Origin: Pyronema omphalodes
Taxonomy: Eukaryota > Ascomycota > Pezizomycetes > Pezizales > Pyronemataceae
DNA length: 64,000 nucleotides
NCBI GenBank assembly: GCA_024516155.1
Contig: JAJJXM010000050.1
Span: 62,001 to 126,000 of the forward strand
Direction: 5' to 3'
This document shows positions 1 through 12,262 of this stretch, in pieces. The position numbers and the translations under genes are program-made. Every line of letters starts with the position of its first letter. The first letter of the stretch is position 1. The notes beneath the pieces are model-generated. The model ran no database searches and had not been told where the DNA came from. It worked only from the letters and a program-made list of their open reading frames with translations.

Positions 1-1717
1 GGGAGGTAGGCCGTTATAATATCAAATTCGAATGATAGTCCTCTTTTCGAATGTTCCGTATAACACCGGGTATCACGCGGTAGTCGTCAAGTTCTGGGTC
101 TCGCGTGGCTGCTTATTGATTTCTCCTAATCATACTCCGAGTGAGGCCTTTAAAGCCTTTGCGGCAAATTTCTGCACGGTCCCTCCGGTCCCGTCCTGGA
201 GTAGGACCAGTACCGGTCGTCCTAGAGGCGCCATGGACGGGACGGACCGCGGGTGACCGTGGGTGACCACTACTATCGTCACGCCCGGTCACTCGCAACC
301 TGCGATTTTTACTACAGCTTATGGTGTTGTGCTTAAATAATTCTGATGCATTGTACGAATTGAAGTCAGCTATGTGGAGTTTCTTGTAAAAACAAAAACT
401 ATACTGATGAATAAGAATGCTCCTTCTCCCACTACTAAAATGCCTCCCTCCCCATCCTTCTCGAATGAAAACGACTCTTGAGAGGACAGACAAGGTGTTT
501 TGCATCTGGTCGGAATAGATGTAGAGGACGGCGATGGGGAAATTGGCATATTTTTGCTCTGTTGGGAATTGAGTGATGGCTGTTAATGTTTGACTTACAG
601 CGGCAATGAAAGAAGTTGGAAATTATTGCAGGTAGAAGATGGAATGTAAAGGATAGAAGAAATATTTATAGTGAATCGTACTTTACTAAGAAACAGAAAT
701 GATATCAAGCTAATATAGGCAGTCAAACTATTATTGCTGGGTGCGTGCACCTGCAGGGGGGTGGAAAAGTTTTACTAAAGTGCAACATGAAGGGTTCATC
801 TACTTCAGTGCCGATAACGTCGCTGCTGCGGCCCATAATGTCTGGCAAACTTGCAAACTAGCTCACCCGAAACCCACGGTCCTGCCGTCACCCGCCGTCC
901 TGTCCTGTCTTTTTTGAGTTGGCGGACGGGACCGGACAACATAGTGGCCGTCCGTTCGGGGTTGTGGACATGACCGGACGACCAGTGTGGTCCCGTCCGA
1001 TCCGCCGTCCTGGACGGACTGCGCCGAACTCTGGCTGGATTTGAAACAGAATTTGTCACTGATCCATTATTGGACGCCACACAACTTATTTAAGCGTTCA
1101 CTTTGATCTTCTTTAACCTGGAATAACTAGTACAAAAGCTGACTTTCCGCACTACCACTTCTCTACGAAACGTCTTACTGACAACCAAGCTGCCTGGGTG
1201 GATTTTTAAATTTACGATTTCATCCACAATGCCTAGAACGACCATGTCCATCATAAATAATCATTGCCTTTGCCACCATCACCACTATCGATAAAATCAG
1301 TAAGATCGCCATCGTTACATTTATTACTGGTACCAGAATTATTATGCCGCGGAGCAGGGTCCATGGTTCCAAATCATCAGATATCAGCATTTCGTCTTTG
1401 TCTCTTCATATATTGAATATTTCTGCCATTCACACCATCACCAGATACGATGTCGATATACCAGATCAGTTCATCTCGAGGATATAAACCATCATACAGT
1501 CGGTGGAGTAGTGTTATTGTATTTCTAGTTGGTGCTGCGGCTAGACTTTCCGGGTTATGGGCAGCCGTTTTACAATTTCGAAGGGTAGAAAAGCATCTTG
1601 TACCATTCTACTAAAGGGTGTGGATATTTTTTAAATTTCAAATGATTAATACAGCAGATGTATTTGGAAAGAGGAAAACGCCCCAGAAAACGAAGAGACA
1701 AAAGAAAAAAAGTAAAG
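1..1717. other. noncoding stretch with two GC-rich related segments
   Basis: No convincing gene is seen. The sequence is AT-rich apart from two GC-rich patches at about 180-300 and 860-1030, dominated by GGAC/GTCC words. Short open frames overlap these patches on both strands but resemble no family I know and lack good start contexts. The two patches look like diverged inverted copies of each other and are listed separately. Confidence 0.5.
180..1030. repeat. imperfect inverted pair of GC-rich segments
   Basis: The segment at about 187-275 and the reverse complement of about 865-980 share colinear words: CCGGTCCCGTCC, then a GGAC-rich stretch, then CGGGTGAC, then CCGTGGGT. They lie about 600 bases apart in opposite orientation. 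This could be the remains of a non-autonomous DNA transposon or two inverted insertions of one element. No target-site duplication was identified. Confidence 0.3.
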
Positions 1718-1789
1718 TGACCACAGCAGGGATCGAACCTGCAATCTCTTGATTCGTAGTCAAGCGCCTTGCCATTGGGCCATGCGGCC
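1718..1789 (-). tRNA. trnR(ACG): tRNA-Arg (anticodon ACG)
   Basis: Read on the minus strand, the 72-nt sequence folds as a cloverleaf. The acceptor arms GGCCGCA and TGTGGTC pair with two G-U pairs and are followed by discriminator A. The anticodon stem CTTGA/TCAAG encloses loop CTACGAA, giving anticodon ACG, and the T arm carries GGTTCGATCC. There is no intron. An A-rich run just below 1718 on the plus strand reads as a T-run pol III terminator on the gene strand. The sequence is intact and the call is secure. Confidence 0.95.
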
Positions 1790-4091
1790 GGTTATATATG
1801 ACCTCAAACTACCCAACATATACAAAGCCCAAAATGCGCATCACGTCATAGTTGCTTTTATCAAAATACCCGACACAATGTTTTCCATAATTGTGTGACA
1901 GAAGGGTTCTTGGAAAGCAACTCTCATCGGAAAACATATGGACAAGCTTCAAGAGATCATTCTCCCAGTTGCATTTAGCTACGCACTAGCTTCACCGTCC
2001 CTTTCAAGCCGCTGATTTCATCCTGCGTTAGTTAAAGCGAAGACGTTGATGCCCCTCGGACTCATTGGATCAAAGCATATGAATATGGGTTGAGGTGCAA
2101 TCGCGTACCTGCGCCGTATTTCCGTCACAATCTCAATATAAAATTCGACTGACAGGGGAAAATCTGTGTCACCACTAAAATGCAAAATCCCCAAATCGTA
2201 GAGTATGTAAATACCGAGTCATGATGTGGAAAATGCTCTGGGGCAAAACAAGTCTTTCGATGTGCAAAATAACAAGGCTATACATCTCCTACGGATGCTT
2301 TCTAGGCTTCAGAAGGAGGATAAATTGCAACACTTGTCTAAAGTCGAGACGATAAGATAAAAAAAAATTCCTGCAGGAAATTTGTGATATGGTGTTGTGC
2401 TTTGAGCGATGGTTCGCTACGCCGCGCAACTGCTGTCATCATGCATTAACAACACCATTTGTCTGGAGCGAAAGGTGAAGCAACATGTATCATCCGTAGA
2501 CGGCGCTCAATCATGGTCATTCGAAAAGAAAAAATTCAACGAGCTCAGCTCGCCCTTCGATGAAGGAACCGTCGGAATATGTAAGAAATACACATTCGCC
2601 ATGACGTTCAGCCACGAGAAAGTCGCAAATCATCTGAAGCGGGGTTGGGTAAGGTATGTTGCTTATAAGTTCGGCTGAATCGAGGAAAATATGTAACCCT
2701 GAGGGAAACTCTTCAATTTTTCGAGCGCCACTGCCAGAGCGGGGACCAACTGAAGTCGAAGCTAAAGAGCGATCATGACGCCATGCACTATTCCTCAATT
2801 CCCAGCTCGAGCGATCAGATTAGCGGAAATCAAAAGCGGTGCAAAAAAAATTCAACAACGATGCCATTAACCATACCGAAAATCGAAGTTGGCAGTCTTC
2901 TGGAACGTCTTCCGCGAGAACCTAGCAACAACGTGTCAGACCCACCTCGGCGGTCATGATAAAGTTAGAACTAACGGGAGCACTTGCCAAAATAATTGTG
3001 GCAGTGCGTACAGAGCCTCAACTTCATCCTCAGACAGTGACGTTAAGGACAAAACTCAGGCATATCCAATATTAAGTGAGGCAATTGGCCTTCTTTGGTT
3101 ATAACGGCTGGTGTTCAATAATTCTCGGCCCCGCCAGCAAAGAATGCGAACCTACATTGGAATATAGGAATGAGAAAAGAAATACCAAAGAGGCAAATCA
3201 AGCCACCCAACATCTCCCTGTCAAGTTGAGACCTTGTATCCACGCGAGGTTCGTGCTGTTTCAGCTGCTGATAGATGTTTCTAGCTTCCGTCAGTGACAG
3301 GTTCGAGGCTTTGCCCACTCCCCCTACAGAGAACGAGCCCCTCCGACGAGCACACACCCGTTCAATACGACGATAATCCATCCGTTACATGTTGCTCGAA
3401 TTTTTGCTATTCATTGCGCACACTTGCGCGACAGCAGAAATATCGGCTGAAGTTGCCCGGCTGGAAATGTTTCCTTTGCCAGGCTGAGGCCAGCGACGGC
3501 TCTAAGGTCATAGGTATTGGCCTTGGGGTGAGGTGTGAATTGAGGCCTCGAGGCTGAAGGAACATTTCATGGTTAGTTGATTGAGGCTCCTGGCGATGAA
3601 ATTCTCTTCTGGGTTCGAGATGCTGCCGAGGTATTGATTTTACAATTTGTTTCAAGGTCAAATCTGGTGTCGTAGGCGGCTCAAATATGCGGCGGTAAGC
3701 ATACAGTAATGTGGTGTAAGAGCGGCCCGAATCATTGCGCGTGGATATCTAGGCTATCGGTAGGTACAACCTCGCCGCAACCCTATGCAAGCCTGAGTAG
3801 AAGGCCGTCTTTCCTTCGACAGCTCAGTATGTAGGCAAATAACAGTATGGAGTACATTCATCACTCAACCCTCTTCCGTGTTTCTATACAACCAGGCAGA
3901 GCCCACGCGATCAATGAAGAAGATATATACGAGGGGATTTGAATTCTCGAAACATCAGAAAGCTCCGGAAGCATTTACAGAGTACATCATCTGATACAAC
4001 AGCTGATACAACTTTAATCCAATCAACAACCAGCAACTCAGATCCCCTTTCCGTCATTACATCTCACCAGCACTAGACTTAATTCGACATA
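1790..4091. other. intergenic region, possible decayed coding remnants
   Basis: Several minus-strand open frames of 84-93 codons lie at 2517-2798, 3115-3381 and 3407-3661. The middle one contains a plausible hydrophobic helix after a Gln/Arg-rich helix. I could not join them by sensible splice sites and recognise none, so they may be remnants of a degraded gene or chance. The last 250 bases form the promoter and leader of the kinase gene, with a TATATA motif near 3924. Confidence 0.35.
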
Positions 4092-5727
4092 ATGCTTACT
4101 CTCGATGGTAAGTTGCTTACTAATCTTTTTATGAAACAATGCTAATTCGTCAAAAGTTCTTCCCCGTAGCCACATCACAAGTGAACTCAACAACTTTGAA
4201 CGACGCTTCTCTGGGATTTCAGAGTCGGACCTTCCTACCTCATGCTCTTGCAGCACGATACGAAAGAGGATCATCAGTACCTCCATCGACCATGGGCGTT
4301 CAAAGGTGTACTTGAAGGATGGAATTTACGACCTGTTTAGCAAGGAAAACATCGAAAAGGTCTTGTCTTGTGGCTGCCACCAATGCGAAGATTGCCAGAC
4401 TCCAGAACTTGTTGACACCATTCTTGCGGAATACCGGATTATTCTAGCAATGCTTTTGCATCTTGGAAACACAACACTCGTTCACGGCTTTATTTCCATG
4501 GGATTTACCGACAACTTTGTTCTCAACAACCATCTCTCTGAAGAGACAATCCAGGAGATTGGCGACGAAGCTGTGCAACGAGGAGCCACCGAACTCGAAA
4601 TTGATTTCGCCAAGCAATTCTGTGACAGACAACCCGAGTTCCTTCTTCCAGAACTAAAGTTTTGCCCGGATACAATCAAGAAGATCGATGTACCAGCCAT
4701 CCAGAACCTACCAGTCGCCGAAGGCCATGAACTTGGTTCGGGAAGTGCTGCCATCGTTTTCAAAGCGCAACTATTCCAGGGATACCACAACCTACCCGAA
4801 GATGATGTGGCTATCAAGCAATACAAAGGCTGTAGCGATTCCGGATACGAGAGTGATGGTGAGATTATAGATGACGACTGGGCAGTCGAGCAAGAAAACC
4901 ACCGGCATTTCAAGCATGAGTTTCTCCTACCGCTTTGGGGAGTTGTTCAACACGGAAAGAAGATCATGACCATTGCACCTCTTCTTAAGGGTTCACTTTC
5001 TCAGCAAATGAAGCAAGAATGCGACCTTCCAATGGACTGCATTGTCAGGAATATGGTCAACATTTTCGACGCTCTGGACCACATGCACTTTAGAGTTCAA
5101 GGCTTCTACGGATATCACTTTGATGTAAAGCCGGCAAATATCCTTAGGAATAGTTCTGGAGAGTGGTTTTTGGCGGATCTTGGTCAAGCATACTTTCAGC
5201 CCATTGATGTTTCACCAGCAGCAGAGAAGCAGCCCGGATCCATGGATTACGCAGCCCCAGATGGAGATATGGTCTGTGCATCGTACGATATGTGGGCCAT
5301 TGGCGCTGTATTTCTTGAGGTTTTGGTTTGGAGTGCGGGGGGACTAGAGTTTTTCCAGGAGTTTCGTCAGCGTCGCTACAGCAGAAAGGGTTACCGAACT
5401 GTATACGACTTTCACACCGAGGGCGAGACTGAGGTGCCCGAGTTGAAGGAAGTTGTTTCTGATGTTATTCAGTCTTTGGCTGAGTGCGAAGACCCTTTGA
5501 TTTCTGGATGCGCGGACGTTGTCAGTGGACTTTTAAAGATCCAGGAACACGAACGCTTGACGGCCGCCCAGGCCGCCAGTCAGCTTCGCAGGCTTCTAGA
5601 TAATACTTCTCTCCCCATCATTGATATCGAGGATTGCATCTGGATGTTTGACGAACTCGAATTCGAGGCACCAAGCATTACCGTCACCAGCGAGACTTCC
5701 GCCAACCAACACTCTGCCGACAACTGA
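4092..5727 (+). CDS. protein kinase domain protein with novel N-terminal region
   Basis: Exons 4092-4107 and 4157-5727 give 528 residues. The 49-nt intron (GTAAGT...AAAAG, branch GCTAAT) restores an open frame from the ATG at 4092. The C-terminal half is a eukaryotic kinase domain: glycine loop GSGSAAIVF near residue 199, VAIK lysine near 226, catalytic HFDVKPANIL with Asp near 328, DLG in place of DFG near 346, and an APD in place of the usual APE after the activation segment. An acidic linker separates the VAIK strand from the next helix. The first 190 residues have a Cys-rich patch (CGCHQCEDC) and helices that I do not recognise. The catalytic residues are present, so activity is likely; substrate unknown. 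A pseudokinase cannot be excluded because of the APD. Confidence 0.85.
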
Positions 5728-6828
5728 CTACTTTCACCCCTGAAATACATCGTCAACGTCGTCAAACGAGCATCAAGCTTTCTATACAAAATGTTCTTTT
5801 GACTATCTGTTGCCCAAAGCCGGCTTTGGGTAACACTATCTTTGGAACGTCCGATTTGCTGTTATGAATATTCCCCTTTGTTATTTCCTTGATGCGTTCA
5901 TAGAGGTTCGGTTTAAAAACAACTGGTTACGAATTACGATTTACGATATAGACATAGAGGTTGGGTTACGGCGTTTTATTTTTGCTTTCCATTACTAATT
6001 AGATTACACGGGTTGGTCTGTTCTATATAGTGCGCTCTGAATTTTCTTTGTTCATTGGTTGGCTTTTTGATTTGATAGGTTACGATTAGATTTCTTTGCT
6101 TTGGCCGGTTGTTAAAATTTGTTTCTGTTTTTAGGTTTGGTTTTTGTCTTTCGAAAAAGTTTAGCGATTATGTAGTGTTTTTTCTATTGGGATACGAGTA
6201 CACATTAGTAGCCACGTAACAGGCATATTAGTTGAATTATAATTATGACTTAGTTATTAATCAATGAGTTGATTCCACTTCTACTTTAAATCATCGAAAA
6301 CAATCTGGTTCATGGCTTGCTGGTAACTTCAGCGCATGGTAGATGTACTTCTAGACATACTTTCTCACTCGTACTTTCTGAAAGTAGACCACTTTTCCAA
6401 TTATTTCCAAAGCCATGTGATCATTCAAGATCTTGTCATAGCTTTTTGCACTTTTAAAAAGTTGTTTCTCGTATTTTTCTCTCCGCATATGTAGCCCTTC
6501 TAAGCGCGCGTCTCGCTGTTCGTGAACTTACTGTTCACCAACTATCAGCCATACTCTTTTTCAGTCCTGTGACTGACATATCGCCGGACCACATACTCGC
6601 AGCAAATTTCAACAAAGAATTCATCAATTTCCAAAATAAAATTATCGTTTATCATCTTTCTAAATTTTCAACAAAAAAAAAACCACCGAACTCCATGTTA
6701 TACAAAATAAACTCCCCGCTAAAAATACAAAACCCCAGCCTATACTCCACCAATAACTATTCTCAACCTCCAAAAAAGTACATCCATATCATCATCTCCC
6801 CATTTCCCCCTCTCTCCCCAATCATTCC
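5728..6828. other. convergent intergenic spacer
   Basis: This AT-rich spacer lies between the 3' ends of the kinase gene (+) and the secreted-protein gene (-). It holds their 3' untranslated regions and no supported gene. Confidence 0.6.
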
Positions 6829-7953
6829 CTAATTCTCAGGACTCGCAATAAACCCAATCGGTTCCCCCTCCTTACCCCCATCGTCATAAACCGGTATCCC
6901 CTTCGAAGCTCCACTACCCAACCCCATCGCACCATCAGCCATCGAAGTAGGAGTTTCTATTGGGTTATTAACATGGATCGTAACGGCGGTTTTATAGCCG
7001 TCTCTAGGGAATTCTATATCCCCCATTTTGAGGGGTACTGTTATAGTTGCAGTTGCAGTTGCAGTTTCCGTAGCAGTAACTGTAGCAGTGGCTGTAGCTG
7101 TAACCGTCTCCTTTTCGGTTTTTGTTGTTGTTGGTTTTATAGTCTCTGTTGAAACTGATATAATTGTAGCTGTGCTGAGCTTTATTGATGTCGTAACTTG
7201 AGGAATGGTGATGGTGGATATTTCTCTAACGGTCGTGGCCGAGATTATGGTCGTGGGGATGATTTGGGTTTTGATAATTGTGACGTGGATGGTGAGAGTT
7301 TGGATGGCGGGGGGGAGGATAGTTTGTGGTGCGGTTGTGGTGGTGGGTTGGTTGGATGTTAGTGTTAGAGTTGGTGCTGTTAGGTCGTTGGTTAGAGGTA
7401 TGGAGGGAATGAGTGAGGATGCTATTGGAAGGTCGGGGATAGGTAGAATTATAGATGAGACGATTGGAGTAATTATGCTAGTTGGTACTGGAACTATATT
7501 GTCGAGAACCGAGGAAATGATTGGAATTATTGAACTCGTTGGTAATGGTAGTAAAATGTTTTCGGACGTGGTAGGTGGTAGTAATGGTATAAATGTTAGG
7601 GTAATCGGCGTGCTTATCGGAATTGGTCGGATCCCTAAGTCAGGTAGTGTACCGGCGGGTAGCAAAGAGGAAAGTATCGGGCCGGCGGCGGCAGTTGGTG
7701 TAAAATAAGGTACTGAAGCTGATTCGGATATAGTTGTCGGTAAAGATAATAAATCAGATTCCGGAAGAGGTAAATCTGGAACAAGTGTAACGATTGGAAT
7801 ATCTGCAGTTGTTGATAATGGTAATAGGCCGGACGCTGGTAATGGAAGATCCGGAACAAGCGTAACTATCTTGACTCCCGATACCAATGAAGCGACTGGT
7901 AGTGCCGAGACAACCTCAAAAACCAATAAAAATAATAAGAAAAGTATCGACAT
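6829..7953 (-). CDS. secreted Thr/Pro/Val-rich protein, putative cell-wall or surface protein
   Basis: The reading frame is open from 8067, but the ATG at 7953 starts a clean signal peptide (MSILFLLFLLVFEVVSA, cleavage after VSA), so 374 residues are proposed. The mature part is almost entirely Thr, Pro, Val, Ile and Ser, which suggests heavy O-mannosylation. Near the N-terminus two copies of VTLVPDLPLP lie 25 residues apart (about residues 30 and 55), a recent internal duplication. A run of TATATA-type dipeptides lies near residue 300 and is encoded by an imperfect GTAGCA-like repeat. The C-terminal end is not hydrophobic, so no GPI-anchor signal or transmembrane helix is evident. No catalytic domain is visible. 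Function unknown; structural wall glycoprotein or secreted adhesin-like protein is inference. Confidence 0.7.
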   Translation of the reverse strand: MSILFLLFLLVFEVVSALPVASLVSGVKIVTLVPDLPLPASGLLPLSTTADIPIVTLVPDLPLPESDLLSLPTTISESASVPYFTPTAAAGPILSSLLPAGTLPDLGIRPIPISTPITLTFIPLLPPTTSENILLPLPTSSIIPIISSVLDNIVPVPTSIITPIVSSIILPIPDLPIASSLIPSIPLTNDLTAPTLTLTSNQPTTTTAPQTILPPAIQTLTIHVTIIKTQIIPTTIISATTVREISTITIPQVTTSIKLSTATIISVSTETIKPTTTKTEKETVTATATATVTATETATATATITVPLKMGDIEFPRDGYKTAVTIHVNNPIETPTSMADGAMGLGSGASKGIPVYDDGGKEGEPIGFIASPEN

Positions 7954-9828
7954 GTTTCTGCTGAATGAGAGTAAGCCAAGACCTGCTTGTAGTAAGTGAT
8001 GGGCCAGCCCAAGTTTGTGTAACGAATGTTGGGGGTGTCTTTTGTGGATTCCTGTTTGTAAGATCACCGTAAGTATTTTCTTTTCTGCTTGGGAGGAATG
8101 TTGTTTTTATAAGACGGAAGAAAAGGACGGTGTAACTTTGCTTTACTCTACTGTAGCCCTATGGTGCCTGATTAATGCTCGGTATAACAATTCTCCTCCC
8201 GGCGCCTGATAGCGTACACCAAGATGAGATCCGTCGTCCTGATTCGTTACCAGACAAGTTGGGCGCCTAAAAATATAGATGCCCTGGGTGGCTGGTCAAG
8301 TTTGCGTGGCGCTTAGTGTAGTGAAACGGGTTTCAGGGATGTTTGTGGCTAGTGTGTATGTGGCTTGTATGCATATGCATAAAATACTATGCTCACCTGC
8401 CCTAACGGATGGGATACGTCAAAATTTTGCTGGCTGGTGATGGTGGATGATCTCAAGGTATTTCATGCGCAGATTAGCAGGAAGTTTGTTAAAGCCCTGG
8501 GTTTGGGGGCTGGTCAGTTTTGAACCCATCATGGAATGCAGTGTTGCCTCATGAGGCATATTTCTTCATTCAAAACGAAGACAGTTCCGCATGGTATGAC
8601 GGCACAATTTGAACATCAAGAATTCAAATTCATGATCAATGAGCCACAGACGCCATGTCTAAAAGTGATCAGCCGCTGACCATTTAGCGTCACGGGCGGT
8701 ATTTCGGTGTCGATATCACGATGGTAGATAGTTTCTTATCAAATGACTATTGTTTGAAGAGCTAAAGACATTGATCTCATGGATGTTTTTTTGAAAGTTT
8801 CCATCCGGAAGCTCGGGGACCATGCATCAATGACGGAAACTCGTGTATCCGTATGACCAGGATTTTTGAGAACGTCATTTAACAGACGCATAAAAGAATC
8901 TGATGATTGATTACTCCTCAATCAAGCATATAACGTGAGCGGTGGTACAACCCAGTATGTATTCTCCTTACACATGCAGACACCCTTGTCGTAAATATCA
9001 TAGGGCAGTGTAGGACATGACGGATTTTACCATAGTAAATGCAGCGGGCCGTGATAAGATTTATCTAGGATTTTTGCTTTTGTTACAAAGGTTTTGGATA
9101 CCCAGAGGTCTGTTTGACATCGATATGGAGAACCCCCATAGCTGTCAGATTCTGCCTATATTGGCTTCGACGCTCAGTCAATCGAGCGAAAACGAAACGT
9201 CGAATCTAGATCTGATAGCCTAGCACAATTCCATAAAAAGAACAGGAGGTCCGGTCCGAAGCTTCTTGTGTGGCGCATCTGTACCGTGCGGAGAGGAGAA
9301 CCGAGGACGCGAGATGAACTGTGGAGGAGGAGACCGAGAGCCGAGGCGGGGGGGCGTCGTCAAAGCGGCAGGCTGAAACTGCTTATCTGGCCAGTTCTGT
9401 GGTGTAAACCGGTTTATATACCCTGAAGAAGAAAGCAACAGATAAAAAGACAGTGAAATCATGAGGACAATGTTGTCATTCGACTTGAACAAATGATTGG
9501 GGGCAGTGCCGGAACGGAGCATTCTCGGACGGTCCATCCGTGACCGCAAAATATCACAACCGCTCCAATGATCACGCAGTGGAAATCCGAGCAACGGAGA
9601 GCCGATTGCAATCTATTACTCGTTCGGCGAATAATTTATCTTGATTCCTCTTTTGGACATGGGAACCTGTGATGAGGCTATGTGGTTCCTGAGTGATGCC
9701 CCATTCAGCTAGTGCGGCTCTCGGTAAGCTCCGGCGGCTTATTTTATTTCCAGCTTCGCGAGCTTAAAGCTGAGCTGTCGCAGAACCGTCACGCCCGCAA
9801 CTAACTATCGCCCCCGCCTGTACCCGAG
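7954..9828. other. divergent intergenic region
   Basis: This is the shared upstream region of the secreted-protein gene (-) and the GH5 gene (+). Two near-identical phrases around CCCTGGGT...GGCTGGTCA occur at about 8282 and 8495. A TTTATATA motif lies near 9413, before the GH5 gene. Short open frames here, including 9220-9594 on the minus strand, look like chance. Confidence 0.5.
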
Positions 9829-12262
9829 ATGCCGTCGCCCTCGTTCTCACAAAGAGCCTCCGCTACCGAGTCCTCCGAGTCTGGAATCTCCTCAAATGTC
9901 ACATTCGACACCGTGAAGCCGCATCCTACACTCAACACCTTTGCCGATTCGCATGGCCGCTGCCTCCTGCTTCGTGGTCTAAATGTCGCCGGAGACTCAA
10001 AACACCCCAACAACAATCCACTCGCTGGTACCCCTGAATTTTACGACGTTAGCAAAACCTCATATACCGGAAGGCCTTTTAAAAATCAAGCAGAAGCAGC
10101 GTCATGGTGGAATAAGCTACGGAGTTGGGGAGTTGGAGTTGCGAGATTGGTGGTGGTATGGGAGGCGTTAGAACCGCGGGAAATGGGAGTTTACGATGAG
10201 GAATATTTGGAGTATATTCACATGATTGTGAAAGAGGCAGAGAAAGCAGGAGTCCGCTTGTTTGTGGACGGCCACCAGGACTGTGTAATGAGGCCACCAT
10301 TTCAACTTCCCGCCACCGGGTCGTGATAGTTCCGAGAGAACAGATCTTGCTAACAGGAGACTTTTCCAGTGGTCCAGGTTTTCCGGCGGATCCGGAGCTC
10401 CGATATGGACATTTCATCTAGCTGGACTTGATCCACGAAAGTTCCCAAGCGTATGCGCCGTCGCACTCGACGAACCGGATACAAGCTGTAATCTGTCTAC
10501 ACCGTCTGGAAGATTATGGCCTACGAATTACTCGAAATATGCCGTCGCTACAATGTTTACACTGTTCTTCGCCGGCGAAGTATTTGCACCGAAAGCAGTC
10601 TACACCGGTCCTGAGCAGGAATATCACGGAAAAAATATTGGCTATGTGTTACGAACTGCGTACACTCGGGCATTCTCGCGGTTATTGTGCAAGTTGAAAG
10701 ACTGCACAAATGTTTTGGGGGTTGACCCAATGAACGAACCACATCCCGGATATATCGGCTTGCCGTCGTTACACTACTTCAACGAGACAACGGATCTACA
10801 CCTGGGCCACATGCCGAACGCGATAGAATCAATGGCGTTAGCGGCTGGTGTACCCACACGGGTAGGCTACTACACGCGTAGCTGGCCTCATCCATCGAAA
10901 GTCACTCGTCGCGATGTGTTGAATGAGGACCGTATCGGCGCATATCTTCCCAACGGAACTGATGTTTGGCAAGCCGAGCGCGTCTTTACGATATCCCCCA
11001 CCGGGGATAGTGTAGAGTTGGGACCAAAGGGTGATTCATATTTCTTCCGACATCCCATCACCGGCGCCGAAGTAGATTTTGAGCGCGACTTTTACGTCCC
11101 CTTTATTCGTTCTTTTCATCGAGACATTCTCGCGGCGGTCTCTGACGGAAAAATGGGTAGCTGGCTTTTCGTCGAGCCTGTACCTAACGTCAATGCCCCA
11201 GAATGGCACTCTGCCACCTCTCCCGAAGATGATGCCGTTTGTTTCTCTCCCCATTGGTACGATATTCGCGCCCTCTACGAAAAGAAACTCTCATACACCA
11301 CCTCCTTCGACGTATTATCTCTCGCTCGAGGCTCCCGAAACTTCCTCGCCCACACATATTTCGGCAAAGCCGGTCTGACAAATAACTACGCCAAAAACTT
11401 CCAACGCTTCTGGCATCAGCTTGAGAAATTCCGAGCCAACACCACAGCAAGCACACCTATTTTGATTGGAGAAACCGGTGTACCATGGGATATCAACCAC
11501 CAATCCGCCTATGTTACAGGAAATATCCATCACCACATAATAATGATGGATGCAATTCTCCATGGTATGGAGATGGCAGGCCCAATGAACTGGACCTTCT
11601 GGAACATAACCCTGAACCACAATACCAGTGGCCGACCAAGGTTAATGCATAACGAAACCGCCGCCTCCTTTCAATCCGGCGATGGATGGAACTCGGAAGA
11701 TTTCTCAATTGTATCAAGTGATCCCGCCACAACAGAAATCCCGTTAAATCCATACATCGACCGAGGAGTTCGTCCACACGATAATGGCCGACCTCTTCGA
11801 CGAGCTGCTATGTTCGGTGATCTTTACCGTGGTTTACGAGCTGCTCCTGCTTTCCTTAGACCATACCCAATTGCTACCGCGGGTAGGATCTTGAAATCGG
11901 AATTCCTTCTCTCTTGCACGAGATTTGTCCTTGAATATGCACCCAATACCTCGGCTTCCTCGGAGATTGCTCGAACGACAGAATGTTTCATCCCAGCCTA
12001 CCACTTCTGGGGAAGAAAAGTAGTTGCACGCTTCTGGATTAAAGACAAGAACGGGGTTCGGAGCGAGGAAGTTGCGTTGAAATGGGACTTCATGGAAGGA
12101 GAAGCAGCGGCGGGATTAAAATACCGCTGGGTGTGCGCAAGACAAGCTTTGGAGGTGACCCATAGGGAGGGATTAGAAGGTGAAGTCGGAGTTACATTGG
12201 AAGCATTGGGAGAAATCCAGGAAGATGGTTGGTGGGAAAAGGTTAGGAGTGCTTTGGTTTAG
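9829..12262 (+). CDS. EGH1: GH5 (Egh1/EGCrP-type) glucosylceramidase or steryl-beta-glucosidase
   Basis: Exons 9829-10284 and 10370-12262 encode 782 residues. The 85-nt intron (GTAATG...TTTTCCAG, branch TGCTAACA) splits the conserved DGHQDC|WSRFSGGSGAP motif, which fixes the junction. The order follows the fungal GH5_12 family: LLLRGLNVAGDSK near the N-terminus, the VWEALEP strand, acid/base Glu in DPMNEPHPGY (about 275), and nucleophile Glu in IGETGVPWD (about 520), followed by the family's C-terminal beta-sandwich-like region. Characterised members (S. cerevisiae Egh1, Cryptococcus EGCrP1/EGCrP2) hydrolyse steryl glucosides and/or glucosylceramide. Which substrate applies here cannot be read from sequence alone. 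No signal peptide is present, which agrees with the intracellular location of characterised members. Confidence 0.93.

Noticed and set aside
7205..7708. 167-codon plus-strand frame
   Set aside because: Antisense to the Thr-rich secreted protein; composition mirrors that repeat-rich coding strand.
7954..8067. Extended N-terminus of the secreted protein
   Set aside because: The extra 38 residues would bury the signal peptide; the ATG at 7953 gives a standard one.
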